Below, in pieces: positions 63,159-64,000 of a stretch of DNA of 64,000 nt. Location: assembly GCF_001854765.1 (NCBI RefSeq), contig NZ_LJJE01000070.1, positions 159,878-223,877 on the forward strand, in the 5' to 3' direction. Under the pieces are notes generated by a model, which was not told the origin of the DNA, made no database searches, and saw only the letters and a list, made by a program, of their open reading frames with translations. The position numbers and the translations under genes are program-made. Source of the DNA: Vibrio sonorensis (lineage in GTDB: Bacteria > Pseudomonadota > Gammaproteobacteria > Enterobacterales > Vibrionaceae). Position 1 is the stretch's first letter, and each line of letters begins with the position of its first letter.

Positions 63159-63610
63159 AAAGTATCCTTTTTGCTGTTCTTCATTAAAGCTACTGCGGTT
63201 AACGAGGCATTGCAATCTCCATATTCAATTAGTGGTCTTGGAGCACAAAACTAAATTACGCAAAGAATTTACATATGAGTGTAAGTTTATATTGGTTTTA
63301 TTTATATAGCCTGATTTTGGTAAATATTGATTCGTGTTTGCAACTAACTAGATGAAATATTTAGATTAGATAGAGGGTCTTTTTTGAGCATTTTTAATTT
63401 AATGCCAGCAAAATGTCGAAGAATGCACTTTTTAAACTGTCAAGAAATGTACGTTGGTTTGATATGCAACCATTAAACCGAGTTTTCCATAACTTAACTT
63501 GTGTTGATTGAGGTGGCTTATATGACGCTGATTGGCCTTGCTTAAATCACTCAGCCCCAAAGTTGCCCAAATTTTTGGTAACCGAGTGATTTTGGTGCAG
63601 ACCAATCGAT
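63159..63610. other. AT-rich gap without a recognised gene
   Basis: About 450 nt with no convincing gene, hairpin or repeat on either strand. A plus-strand reading from 63532 is a TTG-started antisense shadow of the next entry. Confidence 0.4.
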
Positions 63611-63796
63611 TTAGCAGACCAGAATATCAGTCCAGTGAGAATCGCATAGGATCGAGATTTCCGGTGTCGAGCTTTCAACAAGTGTGGTCTGGTTGTTTGA
63701 TTTTTCAACCAGTTCAGTTGGAGAATCGATCAGCCAATTCTTTGGATTGAACTCAGTGTCATTGTGGTGTGGTTGTGTGGCTATAATGCTATCCAT
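63611..63796 (-). CDS. Possible 61-aa hypothetical protein
   Basis: A 61-aa frame, MDSIIATQPHHNDTEFNPKN onward, ending TDILVC. GAGGA stands about 8 nt before the ATG. The composition is plausible for a soluble protein, but I recognise no family. Confidence 0.4.
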   Translation of the reverse strand: MDSIIATQPHHNDTEFNPKNWLIDSPTELVEKSNNQTTLVESSTPEISILCDSHWTDILVC

Positions 63797-63904
63797 TGCG
63801 TTATTCCTCTATCCCTAGTTTTGAGTTTCCTGACACGCTGAGATTAGGACTCTACTATGAACACAAAATGACAGATGGATTAACTTATTGTCATGTCGGT
63901 AAAT

Positions 63905-63931
63905 GGTTATCCACAGAAATTGTGGATAACC
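63905..63931. promoter_or_regulatory. Inverted pair of DnaA boxes
   Basis: TTATCCACA (63907-63915) and TGTGGATAA (63921-63929) are two perfect DnaA boxes head to head, 5 bp apart. The flanking GG/CC extends the repeat to 11 bp per arm. Confidence 0.6.
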
Positions 63932-64000
63932 TATCCAATGATACCAGGGTCTGTGAGTATGTAGTGACTAAATTTAGTGCGCTTGTGTCTAAACCCAACT

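Noticed and set aside
63905..63931. Replication origin
   Set aside because: Only two DnaA boxes, with no AT-rich unwinding region of the usual type and no dnaA, gidA or rtxA-like neighbours.

Overview
The window is a stretch of a Vibrio (Vibrionaceae) chromosome. The evidence is the family of the proteins (Vibrio-type RNase E, 405-aa GlgC, 741-aa monomeric isocitrate dehydrogenase, MukFEB) and the neighbourhood tfoY with a c-di-GMP-I riboswitch, then purR, torD and torR. Almost all of it is core genome. I see no insertion sequence, prophage, integron, CRISPR array, tRNA or rRNA.

Layout. 0.1-4.9 kb: SulP transporter and rne with a structured leader. 5.5-17.8 kb: rluC, maf (yceF), then the ribosome/fatty-acid block yceD-rpmF-plsX-fabH-fabD-fabG-acpP-fabF-pabC-mltG-tmk-holB-tatD. 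18.2-24.4 kb: ptsG, two small outer-membrane-type proteins, an NSS amino-acid transporter with its small subunit, a 29-aa YnhF/CydH-like protein and a YjjU-like patatin. 24.5-29.4 kb: a degenerate GGDEF sensor and glgC-glgA. 29.5-35.6 kb: a hydrolase, a DUF2007 protein, a VTT membrane protein, tfoY with its riboswitch, purR, torD and torR. 35.6-43.8 kb: elyC, cmoM, mukF-mukE-mukB. 44-46 kb: a DNR-like Crp/Fnr regulator divergent from a 27-aa membrane protein, a methyltransferase and a cupin, with Fnr-type and Fur-type boxes between them. 46.2-49.4 kb: an ATP-grasp ligase, a 7TM transglutaminase-like protein and a retropepsin lipoprotein. 49.6-54.4 kb: cmoB, cmoA, yecE, aspS. 54.5-61.1 kb: rluE, icd, cspD, clpS-clpA. 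61.2-64 kb: a YdcF protein, an SDR protein, a TIGR02647 protein, and sparse DNA with a pair of DnaA-box matches.

How the genes work together. plsX to fabF supply fatty-acid and phospholipid synthesis. cmoA and cmoB make the cmo5U wobble modification and cmoM methylates it. mukFEB is the condensin. glgC-glgA make glycogen. The tor genes serve TMAO respiration. c-di-GMP enters through the tfoY riboswitch.

Sequence quality. Fourteen genes (SulP, rluC, fabG, ptsG, metS, its large subunit, glgA, tfoY, elyC, mukF, cmoB, aspS, icd, clpA) are each broken by one small indel. Thirteen look like loss of a single base, usually in a short run. Several of these genes are essential, so most breaks are probably consensus errors. 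I give each as one full-length gene with the break position.

The signals I find most worth following are a possible H-type pseudoknot in the icd leader, a 29-bp motif shared by the GGDEF-gene and torR promoters, the Fur/Fnr-box operon with its 27-aa protein, and the YnhF-patatin pair.
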